A stretch of 22,470 nt of DNA from Fimadaptatus sp948467645 (GTDB lineage Bacteria > Bacillota > Clostridia > Christensenellales > Aristaeellaceae), in assembly GCA_948467645.1 (NCBI GenBank), contig CAOKFD010000045.1:1-22470 (forward strand), in the 5' to 3' direction. Made by a program: the position numbers and the translations under genes. Below, piece by piece: positions 21,231-22,470 of the stretch; position 1 is the stretch's first letter, and each line of letters opens with the position of its first letter. Below the pieces are notes generated by a model. The model worked only from the letters and a program-made list of their open reading frames with translations, searched no databases and was not told the origin of the DNA.

Positions 21231-21282
21231 TTTCCAGTTTTCATGACGGCAGGGAGAAAATGCCTGCCCAATTCATTTGCCT

Positions 21283-21331
21283 AAACAAAATCCGTCCACA
21301 GCTCAGTTTGAACTGCGGGCGGATTTTGTTT
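21283..21331 (-). terminator. Terminator of the alpha/beta hydrolase gene
   Basis: AAACAAAATCCG (21283-21294) is complementary to CGGATTTTGTTT (21320-21331), with further partial pairing inside (CAGTT/AACTG). On the minus strand the right arm ends in TTTTGTTTAG. It lies 8 bp past the stop codon. Confidence 0.8.
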
Positions 21332-21338
21332 CATATAA

Positions 21339-22058
21339 TTACCTGCACAGAAAATCGCACAGCTCGGTTACATCCTCAAGCGAATGCGGGTGATGGCCGC
21401 ACGTCGGCTTTATGCGTATGAAGATGCGCCCGCCCGCGCGCGTGAACGCGTCCGCGAATATGAAGCCGTTCTCGTTGTAAGGCACAACGTCATCCGCGCC
21501 GCCCGCGACCAGCGCTACGGGTATATCAAGCTTTGCCAGCTCTGCGCCGCGGCGTACCGGGAAGGCCTCCTTGCAGTCCGATATGTCCTGCTCGGTGCGG
21601 CCGAAGCACTCAAGGCATTCCTGCCACTCGCGCGGCGCGCCTATGCCCGAGCCTTTGCCGCCCGGCCAGCTCAGCACGCTGAGCACCGGCGCGTCGAGGT
21701 AGATCTTGCCCACGCAGTCGGGATAGGTAAGCGCGAAGTTGGTCGTGTACAGTCCGCCCCGGCTGAAGCCGAATATCAGCGGCGTAAGGCCCAGGCCGCG
21801 CTCGCCGGTCAGGTAGTCGTAATACTCCTTCATGCGTTCGATCGCCCACGGGCAGCCGTACTTGTCGGACAAGTTTATGTAGGTCAGGTAGTAGCCGCGC
21901 CGAACCATCTCCAGATCGCATTGCGCGAATGCGTCGAAAAACTCGGCGCGCCAGACAAACGGATTGCCGGGCAGGGGATGTTCGGGCGAAACCAGTATAC
22001 ATTTGAAGCCGTTGAACAGGAAGTCTTCGCGTTTGAAGCCGTTCCAGGTGCTTTCCAT
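21339..22058 (-). CDS. Alpha/beta hydrolase (esterase/peptidase-like)
   Basis: A 239-residue alpha/beta-hydrolase. The nucleophile elbow is GFSRGG with Ser99. The likely acid is Asp189 or Asp190 in AGGADDVVPYNENG, and the His is His222 or His223 in GHHPHSLED, giving a complete catalytic triad. There is no signal peptide. The start at 22058 (MESTWNGFKRED) is chosen over 22079 because GGAGG (22067-22071) lies 8 nt upstream. The fold resembles acyl-peptide hydrolase or carbohydrate-esterase-like proteins; the substrate is unknown. It is monocistronic, with its own promoter and terminator. Confidence 0.87.
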   Translation of the reverse strand: MESTWNGFKREDFLFNGFKCILVSPEHPLPGNPFVWRAEFFDAFAQCDLEMVRRGYYLTYINLSDKYGCPWAIERMKEYYDYLTGERGLGLTPLIFGFSRGGLYTTNFALTYPDCVGKIYLDAPVLSVLSWPGGKGSGIGAPREWQECLECFGRTEQDISDCKEAFPVRRGAELAKLDIPVALVAGGADDVVPYNENGFIFADAFTRAGGRIFIRIKPTCGHHPHSLEDVTELCDFLCR

Positions 22059-22079
22059 AAGTAGTTCCTCCATGAACAC

Positions 22080-22108
22080 ATCTTAATACTTTTAATCACT
22101 AAGGTCAA
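22080..22108 (-). promoter_or_regulatory. Predicted promoter of the alpha/beta hydrolase gene
   Basis: TTGACC (22103-22108) and TAAGAT (22080-22085) on the minus strand, 17 bp apart. Transcription would start near 22073, giving a very short leader of about 15 nt that just contains the GGAGG. Confidence 0.65.
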
Positions 22109-22193
22109 TCTGTTTAGCTGCTTAAAGTTCCTCCTCGGCGCGGGGCGCCTGTTGAGATTGGAAGATAGGAATTGGTATAGGGAAGAAGTAGCA

Positions 22194-22318
22194 CAGCCAG
22201 CGCGCCGTGTCAAGGACAAGCGGCTGCGCCGTGCCTTCGGCATCCTTGACACGGCGCGCTGGCTGGGCTTTGTGATGGTCAAGGGGTTGTTGCCAACCCC
22301 TGTCTAACAGGGTTGACC
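22194..22318 (+). repeat. Cloverleaf-like palindromic repeat, copy 2 (element E2)
   Basis: A perfect 23-bp inverted repeat (22194-22216 with 22243-22265) encloses hairpins CGGC-tgc-GCCG and TGCC-ttc-GGCA. A second structured unit follows at 22277-22318: GGTCAA / TTGACC around GGGGTTG-ttg-CCAACCCC and TGT-cta-ACA. Element E1 at 10-119 is a degraded relative. No coding potential is seen. Confidence 0.85.
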
Positions 22319-22470
22319 TTGTGAAGTTTGGGAGACGGAGAAGCTGTGCGCGCTTGTTGCATTGCTGCTTTTTGAGCGTGGAAGATGCTCATATAGAAGC
22401 CCGATTGCCTAAATCCACCTTCCGCGCCCACTTTAATTTATGGTGGGCGCGGCATGGATGGCTGCTCATA
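22319..22470 (+). repeat. Repeat mosaic restarting at the window edge (module D2)
   Basis: The order E then D repeats the layout of the window start in the same direction. The D stem CCGCGCCCAC (22422-22431) / GTGGGCGCGG (22443-22452) and the flanking GCTCATA motifs are unchanged. The block continues beyond the window. Confidence 0.75.

Noticed and set aside
22194..22318. Element E2 as a tRNA-like gene because of its cloverleaf fold
   Set aside because: There is no GTTCRA T-loop, no anticodon-arm geometry and no acceptor-length match. The 23-bp perfect stem is far too long for a tRNA.
1..22470. CRISPR array, tRNA or rRNA genes
   Set aside because: I saw no regularly spaced direct repeats with unique spacers, and no tRNA T-arm/acceptor pairing or rRNA segments on reading both strands.

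Overview
The window looks like chromosome from an uncultured, probably gut-associated Bacillota (class Clostridia). The evidence is an NfeD-FloA pair, LytTR and DUF975 proteins, a double-glycine secreted peptide, a TxpA/Hol_Tox-like type I toxin, strong GGAGG ribosome binding sites, some TTG/GTG starts and promoters of the TTGACA-17-TATAAT kind. Coding DNA is GC-rich; several intergenic stretches are AT-rich. The assignment is inferred from gene families only. I see no rRNA, tRNA, CRISPR array, transposase or phage gene.

Layout. 1-720 is a gene-free mosaic of palindromic repeats. 865-3970 is a plus-strand operon: NfeD, FloA, an anchored protein of unknown function, and a LytTR response regulator. 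3971-4270 is a run of hairpins. 4271-6054 (minus) is a HAD phosphatase followed by a double-Nudix protein. 6452-7915 (minus) is guaB. 8361-11056 (plus) holds a sugar-phosphate isomerase-like protein, a SpoU RNA methyltransferase and a Gfo/Idh/MocA oxidoreductase. 11057-11670 is a second, inverted copy of the repeat mosaic. 11764-12438 (minus) is an MgtC-type membrane protein. 12830-14187 (plus) is an ADP-ribose pyrophosphatase overlapping a glycerophosphodiester phosphodiesterase. 14296-14610 (minus) is an Asn-rich double-glycine secreted peptide.

14717-15101 and 20858-21239 are two copies, in opposite orientation, of a compact type I toxin-antitoxin cassette: a 33-residue membrane toxin, a sequestered ribosome binding site, a terminator and a convergent antisense promoter. 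Between them lie an exported protein of unknown function, a DeoR regulator, two DUF975 membrane proteins, a 160-bp IS630-type MITE and a PHP-family phosphatase. 21339-22058 (minus) is an alpha/beta hydrolase. At 22194 the window-start repeat mosaic begins again in direct orientation.

Most genes are housekeeping or general metabolic genes. The unusual content is the duplicated inverted type I toxin-antitoxin cassette, the orphan double-glycine Asn-rich peptide, and a family of interspersed multi-hairpin repeats that fill the gaps between transcription units.
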